From the NCBI GenBank assembly GCA_951799425.1, contig OX637395.1, forward strand, positions 35,240,323 through 35,304,322: a DNA stretch of 64,000 nt. The letters run 5' to 3'. Position 1 is the first letter of the stretch; the number at the start of each line of letters is the position of its first letter. The notes under the pieces are model-generated. The model was not told the origin of the DNA. It searched no databases and worked only from the letters and a program-made list of their open reading frames with translations. Below are positions 1-12,950 of this stretch, piece after piece. This DNA comes from Ilex aquifolium (Eukaryota > Streptophyta > Magnoliopsida > Aquifoliales > Aquifoliaceae). A program made the translations under genes and the position numbers.

Positions 1-1202
1 TAATTTAATTTAGAGTGCAAAGTCAAACAAAGATAATAGTTCAAAGGGATAAAATATAATTTACCCATACAAATAATACTGATATATTCACATGCCACTT
101 CCTTCAAATTGAATTAAAATTTTAAAGGCTACCCCTATATTAAATTCCATAATTCGAGTTAGGCTCATCTCCAATATTAAAGTAATTAGAGAATCGTTCA
201 ATTTTTTTTTTCTGTCCATGATACTGGTTCGATTTACTTTAAATTTTTTAGATTGAAAGTGTTTTTTTTTTTTTTTTTGAATAAGATAAGATTAGTTGAC
301 ATTGATACATTTTCATCATTCAAAATAGAGTAATCATATTTGGACATAAAATCTGACCTAATTTACTGACATAATGACGTGACTTTAGTGGAACTCTTAG
401 ATCAATACCAAATTTCAATATTTAAATGGAGCCCACGGTCAATCTAAAGATCATAGTGAATTAAGTCAGTAAATTAGGTTAATAAATTAGGTCCCAATAA
501 CAAATAGAATGAATAAAGTGATAGAGGGATATGAAGTAGACATATATACTATGCAATTAAAATACAAGAAAGCTGTCCACAGTTCAATAAACAAAGCAGA
601 GTAGGATAATGTGTGTACATATAAATTACTAATGGCTAATGGTTTGATGACGAAAAAAACACTTTGAATTTTTCCTTTAATGGAAGCTTTGTTGAACTAT
701 GCAACCAAGTCGGCCAATGGGCGGTGCCTTTTGGCCTTTATTATTTATTTTCCATTAAAAAAACCGTCATCACTCACCATCTAAAAAAGGCTTAACAACC
801 GGTCAATTTTTTATATTGATTGTACCAAGATTAAATCTATATAAAAAACAAATCTAGGACAAGATAAGTAAACCAGTCGACTTGAGTAGACTGACTGACC
901 TACTCCACAAGGATCCAAATCAGTTATGGCTTGAACCAGCTCGGTCATTATCAAACGAGCTCAATTTACCAAAAACAACTCATCCCATAATGGGAGAAAG
1001 AATAGAAAAGGAATTGTGCTATCAAATCTTACCCAAGGGACAAAATACTTATCTTTAGAATGTCAAGTCATCAGCTTCTAGAATATCATGTTGTACCTAA
1101 GAAACATAGTTTATAACGGCTAATTATTTCCTCCAATATTCTAATAAATTAGGGGACCATCCCATCATTAATTATTTGATGACCACACTACCTTAGTGTA
1201 TA
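1..1202. other. AT-rich intergenic DNA; right part may be old LTR sequence
   Basis: No gene is seen. Positions 1-780 are AT-rich with poly-T runs. From about 800 to 1202 the composition changes and resembles the U3 part of an LTR. If the Tat-type element inserted at 1203 is ignored, this stretch runs into a TATA-like GTATACATAGG at 13479 and then LTR-like and gag-like sequence to about 14290. That continuity is an inference from composition and context. No second LTR of the older element was found. Confidence 0.4.
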
Positions 1203-1731
1203 TGAAGGGACATGAAATTATGCCATGTGTAAATAGTCACATGAAGGTCATGTGAAGGCTATTGCTCTGTTTCCGCCAAGCCGAACTGATTTGGTCGGTG
1301 GAATGACCGAGCAGAGGAGTTAGGCCAGAACAGGATAACAACCAAACAACACGATCACAGCCTAAATTCAAGGGATTCGGCTTGTACCAGTTGAATCAAT
1401 CTAAACAGCTCATAAGCTAAGATCAAGGGAGCGTAAGAGGAAACCTAGGGAAACCCAACAGCTAAGGCTGAATTGAAGGAGAATGTGTCAATCTCCCCAG
1501 AAGAAGAAATCATTTACAAGCTTATATAAACCAACAAGGATGAACAGTAAAAGTACACAAAAACTATTTTAAAATACCAGTTCATCACGTCCAGTGACTG
1601 ACTTAAGCATCGGAGTGTCTTCGACCGAAGCATTTCGGTCTTAGGCAGTTTGTTCGTTTTGCAGGAAGCTCGACTCGGAGGGGACTCAAGACGATTACAA
1701 AACCTAGGTGGAATATTCTTTTCCGCTTACA
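1203..1731 (+). repeat. 5' LTR of the Tat-type element
   Basis: It aligns end to end with 12951-13478. It starts TG and ends CA, as LTRs do. A TATA-like TTATATAAACC near 1522-1532 is a plausible transcription start region. GTATA immediately upstream is the left target-site copy. Confidence 0.93.
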
Positions 1732-1752
1732 TTTGGCGTCGTCTGTGGGAAA
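1732..1752 (+). other. Primer-binding-site region of the Tat-type element
   Basis: Directly after the 5' LTR the sequence reads TTTGGCGTCGTCTGTGGGAA. This matches the conserved block that follows the 5' LTR in many plant Ty3/gypsy elements, where a tRNA primes minus-strand synthesis. The exact tRNA was not determined. Confidence 0.7.
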
Positions 1753-1799
1753 CTAGCAACAAAAAGTCATGTCAAAACTAAAGAGCACACTAGGGTCAC

Positions 1800-4700
1800 C
1801 ATTGGAGCCCGATGTACAACGCGAAGACTCGGATCCGAACTACCGTGTCTCGATTCCTTCTGGACTGGAAGCAGTTTATCACGAATGAGCTTGATAGGTG
1901 GTTGAAAGAGCAAAAGTCAGCAAGAGACCTCTCACATAGAGCAACCGGAGGTTACGTCGGAGGAACGAAATTTTCACCGTTTACCGAATGGATAGACCAA
2001 GTTCGAATACCGAGCAAGTTTGTTGTTCCAAGTTTTAAGCTCTATGATGGGAAGATGGATCCTACCGCACACATGCGCCATTACAGGCAAATTATGACTG
2101 TGCATAGAAAAAATGAGCCCCTATTTTGCGCCATATTCCCGAGCAGCCTTGGGGAATCGACAATGAAATGGTTCGATGGGCTCCCTAGAAATTCGGTGGA
2201 CAGTTGGAGCCACCTGGCAGAGCAGTTTACGGCTCCGTTCATCACTAGTAGCCGGCAACCTAAAGACATTGGAGCTCTGTTAACTCTAAAGAAAAAGAGT
2301 GGGGAGACATTGTGAGAGTATGCCCACCAATATTGGGAGACGATGAATGAAGTTAAGGCATGCAATCCTGAGATAGCGGTTGCAACATTCAAAATTGGGC
2401 TACCAAAGGAGAATCCGCTATACCAGTCATTAACAAGAAGACCCGCGTCAAATATGGAGGAACTAATGGCTAGGGTGGAGAAATACGCCAAGGTTGACGA
2501 CGACCTCGGAAGGGATACGAGAAGATAACAACCAAACAAGAAGCAATTCGGGAAGGACAAGAATGGCCCTCCAGCTTGGGAGGGGGGAAAGAACAAGGAG
2601 GACATTTTCCCTCAAAATCCCCGTATATGGGAGTCAGTACGGTGTTCAAGGAACCGATTTACAAGATTTTGTCTTAGATCAAGGGAAAGCCCTATTTTAA
2701 GTGGTCGAACAAGTTGGAAGGAGGCCAATCGAGAAGGAACCCAAACTTCAAGTGCTCTTATCACCGTGACATAGGGCACATGACTAAAAATTGCTGATCT
2801 CTGAAGCAACACCTAGAGGAACTGGTCCGAGCAGGACACCTGTCGCAGTTCATTGAATGCGGGGAAAAAGCCAATGCTAACATTGGCAATCCCCCTCGCA
2901 ACCGACTAATCCCGGTTGGAGTCATTGATGTTATACATTCGGAGGCACCACATATGGCAACTAATAATTCAGCTAGGGCCTACATCAAATTGGCAGCACA
3001 GGCCCGAGAAGTTTATCAGCTCAGGTCGGGTGACGAATAGGCAAGTAAGAAGTCGAGGATGGATGAATCGTTGGAGAAAATCAGTTTCTCCGAACAGGAC
3101 TTGATAGGGATACACCAACCACATAACGACGCCCTCGTGCTGACTATCAGAATCGCCAATTTTGACGTCAGAAGGGTATTAATTGATCAAGGTAGTTCCT
3201 CAGAAATTATGTACTTCAGCTTGTTCAAAAAGCTAGGTTTGAAGGAGGAGGACCTGGTAGAGTCAAACACTCCTCTGGTAGCTTTCAATGGCAAGATGGT
3301 ATTGCCAAAAGGAAAAGTCACCCTCCTAGTACAGTTAGGGGCCAGTCGGGATGATGACTGAGTTTCTAGTCGTCAATGCGGAGTCAGGTTACAATGCCAT
3401 TATGGGGCACACCTGGTTGCACGAGATGAAGGCGGTCCCCTCCACCTATCACCAGATGCTCAGATTCCCGACAGATGGTGGAATTGTTGACATACGCGGG
3501 GACTAGGTCAGTTCACACACTTGTCTTCTCACGTCGATTAAAGCGAAGGGACATGACGGCGTCACAGAGGGAAATCTAGAAAAATAGCAATTACAGAAGC
3601 AGTCGACCAGGGAGGTCGTAGACGCCGAGTCAGCGTCTCACACCGTTGAGGATCTGACAAAGAAGTTCATAGATGGAAGCACCGAGAAATATTTCCTGTT
3701 AGGGTCGTCGTTAACCACAAAAGAACACGCAGATATAATCTCATTGTGACACGAGTACATGGACATATTCGCTTGGGAAGCAAATGACATACCGAAAGTG
3801 CCTCCCGCGGTTGCTTGTCATCACCTCAACGTAGACCTAAGTTTCAAGCCGGTCAAGCAAAAGCTGAGGAGGTCAGTGCTGCAGCATAGAGACGTGGTGA
3901 AAGAGGAAGTGAAAGAGTTGTTAGAAGCACGAATCATTAGGGAAGTGCAATACCCGACTTGGCTGTCGAATACAATGGTGGTGAAGAAGAAGTCAGGAAA
4001 ATGGAGGGTGTGCGTAGATTTTAGCGACCTGAATAAAGTGTGCCCCAAAGATTATTTCCCGTTGCCCAAAATTGACCAGCTGGTTGATGCAACAGTTGGA
4101 TACGAGAGGATGAGTTTTCTCGACACATATAGGGGTTATCACCAAATCCCTATGGCCAAGCAGCATCAGGAGAAAACAACATTTATAACCCCGGAAGGCA
4201 TTTATTGCTACAGGGTGATGTCGTTCGGGTTAAAGAACGTCGGGGCAACATATCAAAGATTGGTCACAAGAATGTTTTCCGATATGGTTGGCGATTCTAT
4301 GGAAGTGTACATCGATGACATGGTTGTGAAAAGTTGAGCAACAGCGGATCATGTCACCGACCTCAAGAAAACCTTCGCAGTGCTACGCAAGTTTGGTATG
4401 AAGCTAAATGCTTCAAAGTGCGCTTTCGGGGTCGGTTCTGCAACATTTTTGGGATTCATGGTGACCCACCGAGGAATTGAAGCAAATCCAGACCAGATTT
4501 TAGCTTTAGTTCGGCTAGAGTGACCTAAGACGATAAAAGAAATTCAGAAGCTGACGAGGATGGTAGCGGCATTGGGGAGATTCATATCTCAATCCTCCGA
4601 CAGATGCCGACCTTTTTTTCAGGCAATTAGAAAGAAAATCGATCCACTTTGGGATGAAAAGTGCGACGAGGCCTTTATCGATCTCCGGACCTACCTGGCC

Positions 4701-6960
4701 ACTTCACCTCTCTTGGTAACACCTGCCCTAGGGGAACGATTGCTACTATATTTGGCAGTTTTCGAACATGCAGTTAGTGGCGCTCTGATGAAAAACACGC
4801 AGAAAAGATTGAGACCGATTTATTTTGTAAGCAGGATACTCTTGGATGCAGAAACAAGGTACCTCCCCCTAGAAAAGCTTGCGCTCGCACTAATCAGTTC
4901 GGCTCGGAAGTTGCGCTAGTTTTTTCAGTCGCATACTATAGTGGTACTCACAAACCATCCTCTTAAAGCTTTGTTCAGAAGGGCCGACCTATCCGGTAGA
5001 ATATCGAAATGGGCAATTGAGCTAGGGGAGTTTGATATCCAATTCGAGTCGAGGACGGCGGTAAAGGGCCAGGTCATCTCTGATTTCATAGTTGAATTCT
5101 CCCCCAGGGGACATGAAGCATCAGTCCTTCCCGAACCGGAAGAATCCGAGAGAAACAAGAATGGAGTTTATACGTCGATGGAGCTTCAAATTTCAAAGGT
5201 GCAGGAATTGACATCGTGTTGGAAAGTCCAGAAGGAGACATACTTGAAAACGCAATGAGGCTCGAATTTCAAGTCTAAAATAATGAGGCAGAATACGAGG
5301 CCTTGTTGGCTGGCTTAAAATTAGCAGTCGCTTTGAATGTTGCGGAACTCAGAATACTATCTGATTCACAGCTCATAGTGAACCAGATTCTAGGGGAATA
5401 TTTGACAAAGGACGAAAGAATGATGTCATATCTAGAGCTCGTGAGGAAAGAACTTTTTGGCCATGCCAAACATCGCCTCGATGGAAACATCGGAGGCAAA
5501 TATGATCGAATAAAAACCTAGTTGGATGGATGAAATTGTCAACTATCTCAGAGGTGGGAACCTCCCCGAAAACAAGAAGGAGGCGCATAGGCTGCGACTT
5601 AAGTCTGCTAGATTCTGGCTGTCACCCGAGCAAAAACTTTACAGGCGTTCTTTCTCTGGACCGTATTTAAGGTGTGTTCACCCAGAATTAGTGCAAGACT
5701 TCCTATTTGAAATCCATGAGGGAAGTTGTAGTGCGCACGCTGGAGGTCGGTCGCTTGCGCACTGAGCCTTGTCTCAAGGGTATTGGTGGCCCTATATGCA
5801 GAAAGACACCCAACAATTCGTCAAAAATGCGCAAAATGTCAATTGTTCTCCCCTGTTCCAAGACAACCTACAGGAGGTCTGATTTCATTAACGAGCCTCT
5901 GACCTTTCGCTCAGTGGGGGACTCGATATAGGAGGCCCCTTACCTCGGGCACCCAGTAATAAGCGGTTCCTATTGGTCGCCACCGACTATTTTACGAAAT
6001 GGGTTGAAGCTGAAACTTTAGCCCATATAAGGGATATCGATACTAGAAAGTTCATATGGAAGAATATCATTACCCAGTTCGGAATCCCGACAGTGCTGAT
6101 ATCGGATAACGACACTCAGTTTGAAAGCGGCCCTTTCAGAACCTTCTGCCAACAATATGGGATTCAAAACCGATACTCTACACTAGCTTATCCCCAAAGT
6201 AACGGACAGACCGAGATATCAAATAAGATAGTTCTGGATGGAATCAAGAAAAGGTTGAAAAAGACAAAAGGAAAATGGATGGAGGAATTGCCCAGCGTCT
6301 TGTGGACGTACCGAACCACGCCACGCCGAGCAACGGGGCAGACCCCATTTGCCTTAGCATACGGCATGGAGGCTGCCATACCGTTAGAAATAGGGTTACC
6401 AACCCTTAGAACGACCCTAGCAACAACTGATAAAAATGACTCGGCCATAAGCCAAGAGCTCGACTTTCTGGAAGAGATAAGAGAAGCAGCAGTTGTTCGG
6501 ATAACAGCCTATCAACAACAAATGGCTCGGTCTTTTAACAAGAAAGTGGGCCCTAGGACATTTCTGCTTGGAGACTTGGTCCTCAGACGAGTGATGGGAG
6601 CTGCCAAAGAATTAGCCCACATAAAGCTAGGAGCTAACTGGGAAGGACCCTATAAGGTGGTTCGAGTAGTCAGAAATGGGTCTTATGAGATTGAGACCAT
6701 GGATCAAAACCGAGTGCCTAGGCCATGGAATGTAGTTAATTTAAGAAAATTCTATTTCCGAAGTACCTTCAATAAATTGATCTCCGAAGTACCTTTGGAG
6801 AGTAAGGGGTGCCCCCTGCAATTATTTCTTTTTAAATTCTTTAGTGAGAATAAATACCCTCTTAGGAAAGAGGGAAGTTCATTTATAATAAAATTCTTCT
6901 TTCACTTTTATGTTCATTCTCATCCTACTGTCAAGACAGTGAGGCAAAAAACCTGTTAAG
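1800..6960 (+). mobile_element. gag-pol coding region of the Tat-type element (broken fossil)
   Basis: Recognisable parts in order: gag capsid-like sequence (about 1810-2530), an aspartic-protease-like stretch (about 3060-3360), reverse transcriptase with YIDDM near 4310 (about 3760-4340), RNase H (about 4560-5500), and integrase with its catalytic core in the 5970-6960 stretch. The integrase part is followed by a C-terminal segment typical of plant gypsy integrases. The region is interrupted many times and cannot encode a working polyprotein. It is treated here only as a fossil. Confidence 0.9.
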
Positions 6961-7130
6961 AGGCATGAGCCTGACTCAGGCGCAACCACCTGATTGGACC
7001 CAGGCCCGTGGTTAGGCATGACGATGTAAACCAAAAGGGTAGAGGTCCGAGTCCGAATTGGTCGACAGGTCGGTGCGAATGGAATAAGCTACAAAAACAC
7101 CGACAAGGTCGGTTTATTCGTAGCACTCCG

Positions 7131-7575
7131 TGGAAATACCTAGCTCAAAGAACGGCCGAGCAAGGCCAAAACTTGTGAGCAATATTTTTTCTAAGTTAAA
7201 ATATGTCCCTAGGAGGAGCGTTGGGACCTAGCTCAAAGTGTGGCCGAGCAAGGCAAAAACTTGTGAGCAATTGTTTTTCTAAGTTAAAATATGTCCCTAG
7301 CAGAAGCGTTGGGACCTAGCTCAAAGTGTGGCCGAGCAAGGCAAAAATTTGTAAGCAATGTTTTTTCTAAGTTAAAATATATCCCTAGCAGAAGCGTTGG
7401 GACCTAGCTCAAAGTGTGGCCGAGCGAGGCCAAAACTTGTGAGCAATGTTTTTTCTAAGTTAAAATATGTCCCAAGCAGAAGCGTTGGGACCTAGCTCAA
7501 AGAATGGCCGAGCAAGGCCAAAACTTGTAAAACAATGTTAAAATGTGTCCCTAGCAGGAGCATTGGGACCTAGCT
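7131..7575 (+). repeat. 88-bp tandem array inside the Tat-type element
   Basis: The block starting TAGCTCAAAG recurs at 7141, 7229, 7317, 7405 and 7493, exactly 88 bp apart each time. A shortened unit follows at 7571. Each unit holds a GGCCGAGC motif, a T-rich stretch and GTCCCTAG. Arrays of this kind between integrase and the 3' LTR are known from Tat/Ogre-type plant elements and can seed satellites. Confidence 0.92.
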
Positions 7576-7779
7576 GTCAAATTTTTCCAAAATTAAGCAG
7601 CAAAGGCATAAACAAAAGATTTTTCATTAATGATTAACACAAGTCTTTCCTTTCTACATGAGTTTTCAGGGGGCAGAAGGGGTAGCAGAAAAGCTAGGCA
7701 TAGAATGGCGCGAGTAAAGTTTAGACGAAAGAGGAACATTAACAGCCTTCAAAGCAGCAGCCCAGCCTTTTGCAAAGTA

Positions 7780-9660
7780 TGTCTTCTCTAATGAAGGGAT
7801 CTGCAAAGCAAGGTCACTCTCTGCCTCTCCATTCCCTGATCAAAGGCAGCATCTTCAAGACTCTTCGCTTCAACTTTAAACTTATCGAACTCTTCAAGTA
7901 AAGTAGAGTGTTCAAGCTGAGTCTGGGACAAGTCCATGCTGAGGGAGCTCTCTGAAGCCTTCAAAACCTCCACCTCTTTTGCCAGTTTTTCATTTTCTTC
8001 CTTCAGGCTAAGAGATTGAGCCTGAAGGAGAAGCATTTCTTCGCAAAGCTTGGAGTATTCTTCGTCAATGGATTCCTTTTTACCCAGGGCAGTCATGTGA
8101 TCATGGATCGCCTCATTCATTGCTTTGTCCTTCTTAGCAATTATGGCTGCTACTTCGTGCACCTTTTGAAGACCCTTTTTAAGAAAGGGAACGGAAAAAG
8201 TAAGTATATTGAATGAATTAGAAGGATGAAAGGAAAAAGATATTAAGATAAATACCAGAACCATTTGTTGAATGGCTTGTCGAGCAATATCATCATCGGA
8301 AGCCGACTCATTCATAGCCAGATCACGCGACAGAATCACGCCCCTAGCGATCCCCACTGCCACGTTCATGTCCTCGACAACTGAATCTCTTCTAGTAATC
8401 TCTCGACCCTTTGCCCGAAGTATGGGCCGAAATGCATTGTTTAACCGCTCGGGAGATTCGATTCACCTCCTTTTAATTGATTGCTCATCAGGGTCGGCAT
8501 CAGTTGGCCGAGGAGAAGTGATGACTAGAGCAACAATTTCAGCGGACGGGGGCTCTGAAGAAGGAATTATTGTCTCATGATTAATTGGGGGATCAGCAGT
8601 AGGAACTTCGATTTCTGGTTCGGCATGTGGACTAGTAGCAGGAGGATCAGAAGCATCAAGGGTGACTGGCAGATCATCGAATTTAGGGGCTTGATCAGTG
8701 TCAAACGTGAGATCAATTGATGAAACAGGCAAATAGGTGGCCACGGGGGGAACAGGCAACGCCGAAGAGGTAGCCTCGCCAGGTTCGCCAGAAGAAAGGA
8801 AGCTGAGAAAGTTCTTTACTGGTCTGGATCGCGTGGAAGCAGCAGCCGCTTTCTATTGAGGTCGGGGTGTGGCGGCACGCTGAGCTTGCAGTTCGGCTCT
8901 GTCTTCGGCTTGTGTAGCATTGGACTGATCAGGGATGGCAATGAACGAGTGGTAGGTGGGAGTATATCCTAGCAGGACATGAGCAGCTCGGCAAAAAACC
9001 CCTTCGTTGTAGGACCACACCTTTCTCAGGTCCTCCATCTTCACCGAGCTCTCATACATCTTGCCCTTAACAGTTTCTCCCAAGTAAGGATAATACTGAA
9101 TTAAGGGATGCGTATTTTAGAAAAAGGAAAAAGGAGTCTTGAAACTAAACTAGCATATACCTGGTATACCTTCTTAATAGGGGCATCGATAAAAGGGTGT
9201 TTCACCTGCCCCATACTCCCAGTTGCCAGAAACAAAAATGATGTCATTCTCATGCCCCTTATTTGAATTTGGGAGATAAGTGACCAAATACCTATCCTTT
9301 CTTCTCACTGCTAGGTAATAGCTATCGCCAGCAGTCTTCAGGATGTAGCAGAAGAGAATTTCCCAGAAGCCCAAATTCATGCCCAAAAGGTTGTTCAGAG
9401 CGGCAACGCCCATAACGATTCTGAAGAAATTGGGGCAACATTGGATGGGGCAGAGCTTGGTGGTTGCAAGAACCCAAAGCAATAGGGGGTGCAATGGGAA
9501 CCTCACACCCCCTTCGGTGATGGCTCTCATATAAATAGGGATTGATTCCCTAGTTCCAATCAGTGGTTCATCCTCACCCGCAATTCAAATTTCAACGTCG
9601 TCGGGGATATTGTACTTAGTCTTGAATGCTAGGATACCTTCCTTTGTGAGGGGATCCATT
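7780..9660 (-). mobile_element. Antisense reading region of the Tat-type element (Transposase_28-like, broken)
   Basis: On the strand opposite gag-pol, several open stretches fall in one orientation between the tandem array and the CACTA element. The first (from about 9657 down) starts MDPLTKEGILAFKTKYNIPD. The next contains GVRFPLHPLLLWVL. Both resemble the plant domain called putative gypsy type transposon (Pfam Transposase_28). The last (about 8240-7790) is a Glu/Lys-rich coiled coil. Antisense genes at this place are known in Tat-lineage elements; their function is not known. The region is broken in several places. Confidence 0.7.
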
Positions 9661-10199
9661 TGGAAGGATGGGTGCAGAAAGTATGAGCACATAAGAACTT
9701 GAAGAAGAAGAGGAACAAAGTACAAATGAAGTAAAGTTGAGACATTTTATACTAGGAATGGAGGGAAGTCAAGAAGCAAAAGGAAGTGCATTTAATGAGA
9801 AGAGACAGTTGCGTGTCTCGAAAGCCCCGACAATCATGAACTTGAAGACATAAATCGGCTGTCAGACGAATGACAGCTGACATGCACTTCATGGGGCACT
9901 ACAACAAAAATCGTTTTTTGCGATGATTTTTTTCGTCGCTAAATTCAAAAAAATCGTCGTAACTTATTTTTTGCGACGTTTTTTTTTCGTCGCAATAGCC
10001 TCGTCGCAAATAATATTAAATATTTCCTCTTCCTTCACTACACTGGTAGTTATTTACTTAATTCAAAAATAAAATTTTGAATTCTGCAACGATTTATAAA
10101 AACGTCACAAATAATATTCACCTTTAAAATATTTCAGAGCCATTTCTCCCGCCACAAAATTTTTTGGAGGGAATCACTTCTGCGACGATTTATAAAAAC

Positions 10200-11880
10200 G
10201 TCGCAAATAATCAAATTGACATTCGATAATTGACATCCAATTTCATCAAATTAACCTATAATTTCATCAAATTAACTTTAATTCATCAAATTAACATTTA
10301 ATTCATCAAATTAACATCAAATTACATCTAATTAACATTCAATTTTTTCTAATAAGCATTTCATTCACTAAATTAACATTCAAACTCAACTAATTAACAT
10401 TAAATCAATCAAATAAAATTTCAATTTCATTCAATAAACACTCAATTCACCAAATTAACATTCGAATTATCAAATTGACATCCAATTTCATCAAATTAAC
10501 CTATAATTTCATCAAATTAACATTTAATTCATCAAATTAACACCAAATTACATCTAATTAACATTCAATTTTTTCTAATAAGCATTTCATTCACTAAATT
10601 AACATTCAAACTCAACTAGTTAACATTAAATCAATCAAATAAACTTTCAATTTAATTCAATAAACACTCAATTCACCAAATTGACATCCAATTTCATCAA
10701 ATTAACTTATAATTTCATCAAATTAACATTTAATTCATCTAATTAACATTCAATTTTTTCTAATAAGCATTGCATTCACTAAATTAACATTCAAACTCAA
10801 CTAATTAACATTAAATCAATCAAATACACTTTCAATTTAATTCAATAAACACTCAATTCACCAAATTAATATACGAATTATCAAATTGATATCCAATTTC
10901 ATCAAATTAACCTATAATTTCATCAAATTAACATTTAATTCATCAAATTAACACCAAATTACATCTAATCAACATTCAATTTTTTTCTAATAAGCATTGC
11001 ATTCACTAAATTAACATTCAAACTCAACTAATTAACATTAAATCAATCAAATAAACTTTCAATTTCATTCAATAAATACTCAATTCATCAAATTAACATT
11101 CGAATTATCAAATTGACATCTAATTTCATCAAATTAACCTATAATTTCATCAAATTAACATTTAATTCATCAAATTAACACCAAATTACATCTAATTAAC
11201 ATTCATTTTTTTCTAATAAACATTTCATTCACTAAATTAACATTCAAACTCAACTAATTAACATTAAATCAATCAAATAAACTTTCAATTTTATTCAATA
11301 AACATTCAATTCACCAAATTAACATTCGAATTATCAAATTGACATCCAATTTCATCAAATTAACCTATAATTTCATCAAATTAACATTTAATTCATTCAA
11401 TTAAATTAACACCAAATTACATCTAATTAACATTCAATTTTTTCTAATAAGCATTGCATTCACTAAATTAACATTCAAACTCAACTAATTAACATTAAAT
11501 CAATCAAATAAACTTTCAATTTAATTCAATAAACACTCAATTCACCAAATTAACATTCGAATTATCAAATTGACATCCAATTTCATCAAATTAACCTATA
11601 ATTTCATCAAATTAACATTTAATTCATTCACTTAAATTAACACCAAATTACATCTAATTAACATTCAATTTTTTCTAATAAGCATTGCATTCACTAAATT
11701 AACATTCAAACTCAACTAATTAACATTAAATCAATCAAATAAACTTTCTATTTAATTCAATAAACACTCAATTCACCAAATTAACATTCGAATTATCAAA
11801 TTGACATCCAATTTCATCAAATTAACCTATAATTTCATCAAATTAACATTTAATTCATTCAATTAAATTAACATCTAAAT
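10200..11880. repeat. Tandem array of about 205-245 bp units inside the CACTA element
   Basis: The unit start TGACATCCAATTTCATCAAA recurs with small changes near 10231, 10476, 10682, 10887, 11114, 11340, 11571 and 11802. There are about seven full units and a partial one. Units are very AT-rich and made of smaller CAAATTAACAT-like steps. Length differs between units by internal deletions. No coding potential is seen. Confidence 0.9.
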
Positions 11881-12094
11881 TAACAAATTTTTTTTTTTTT
11901 TAACCTCGACGACAACCAAATTAACAAATTAGTTGAGTTTGAATTATCAAATTAATTGAGTTTGAATTATCAAATTAACATCCAAATTTAATCGAATTGA
12001 CATTCAATTTCATCAAATCAACACTAAATTAATATGTAATTTCATCCAATTAAAATTTAATTTATCTAATTAAAACGAAATTAATATTTTCTGT

Positions 12095-12785
12095 ATAAAG
12101 TTATTTGCGACGTTTTATAAAAACATCGCTAAAAATCACCCAAGTTAATTTTTTTGGTTGATTTTTTATTTTTTGTAAATTGTTATTTGCGACGTTTTTT
12201 AAAAACGTCGCTAAATATACCCAAGTTAATTTTTTTTGTTGATTTTTTATTTTCTGTAAACTGTTATGTGCGACATTTTGTAAAAACATCGCTAAAAATC
12301 ACCTAAGTTAATTTTTTTGGTTGATTTTTTATTTTTTGTAAACTGTTATTTGCGACGTTTTTTAAAAACGTCGCTAAAAAATCACCCAAGTTAATTTTTT
12401 TTGTTGATTTTTTATTTTCTGTAAACTGTTATGTGCGACGTTTTGTAAAAACATCGCTAAAAATCACCCAAGTTAATTTTTTTGGTTGATTTTTTATTTT
12501 TTGTAAACTGTTATTTGAAAAACGTCGCTAAAAAATCACCCAAGTTAATTTTTTTGTTGATTTTTTATTTTCTGTAAACTGTTATTTGCGACGTTTTGTA
12601 AAAACGTCGCTAAAAATCATCCAAGTTAATTTTTTTTGTTGATTTTTAATTTTCTGTAAACTGTTATTGGCGACGTTTTTTAAAAACGTCGTGAAAAATC
12701 AACAAAGTTAATTTTTTTGTTGATTTTTTATTTTCTGTAAAATGTTACTTGCGACGGTTTTGAAAAACGTCGCTAATAAATTTTC
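12095..12785. repeat. Tandem array of about 80 bp units with a palindromic GCGACG core
   Basis: About eight or nine units carry GCGACGTTTT followed closely by AAAACGTCGC, an inverted repeat that can fold into a short hairpin. Cores are near 12109, 12188, 12270, 12351, 12435, 12589, 12672 and 12750. One unit near 12517 has lost the left half of its palindrome. This is the right subterminal region of the CACTA element. Confidence 0.88.
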
Positions 12786-12950
12786 CCGCCACTTCTCCCG
12801 CCAAAGACAATTAGGAGGGAAAAGCATTTTTGCGACGTTTTATTAAAAACGTCGCAAAAAAACTTGCCAAAATAGAATTTTGTGACAAAATTTTAAAATC
12901 GTCGCAAAAAAAACGTCGCAAAAAAGGTATTTTGTTGTAGTGGGGACAAG

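Larger units (their letters stand above)
9897..12942. mobile_element. Non-autonomous CACTA (Spm/En-type) DNA transposon, 3046 bp
   Basis: The ends are CACTACAACAAAA and its exact inverted copy, with a 3-bp duplication GGG at 9894-9896 and 12943-12945. Both features are diagnostic for CACTA elements. The subterminal regions are filled with copies of TTTGCGACG and its complement, as expected for transposase-binding repeats. No transposase reading frame is present. The interior is two tandem arrays. It lies between the internal region and the 3' LTR of the Tat-type element, so it is nested within that element. Confidence 0.93.

Noticed and set aside
2081-2605. 174-codon minus-strand frame
   Set aside because: It lies opposite gag of the retroelement, without any recognisable domain.
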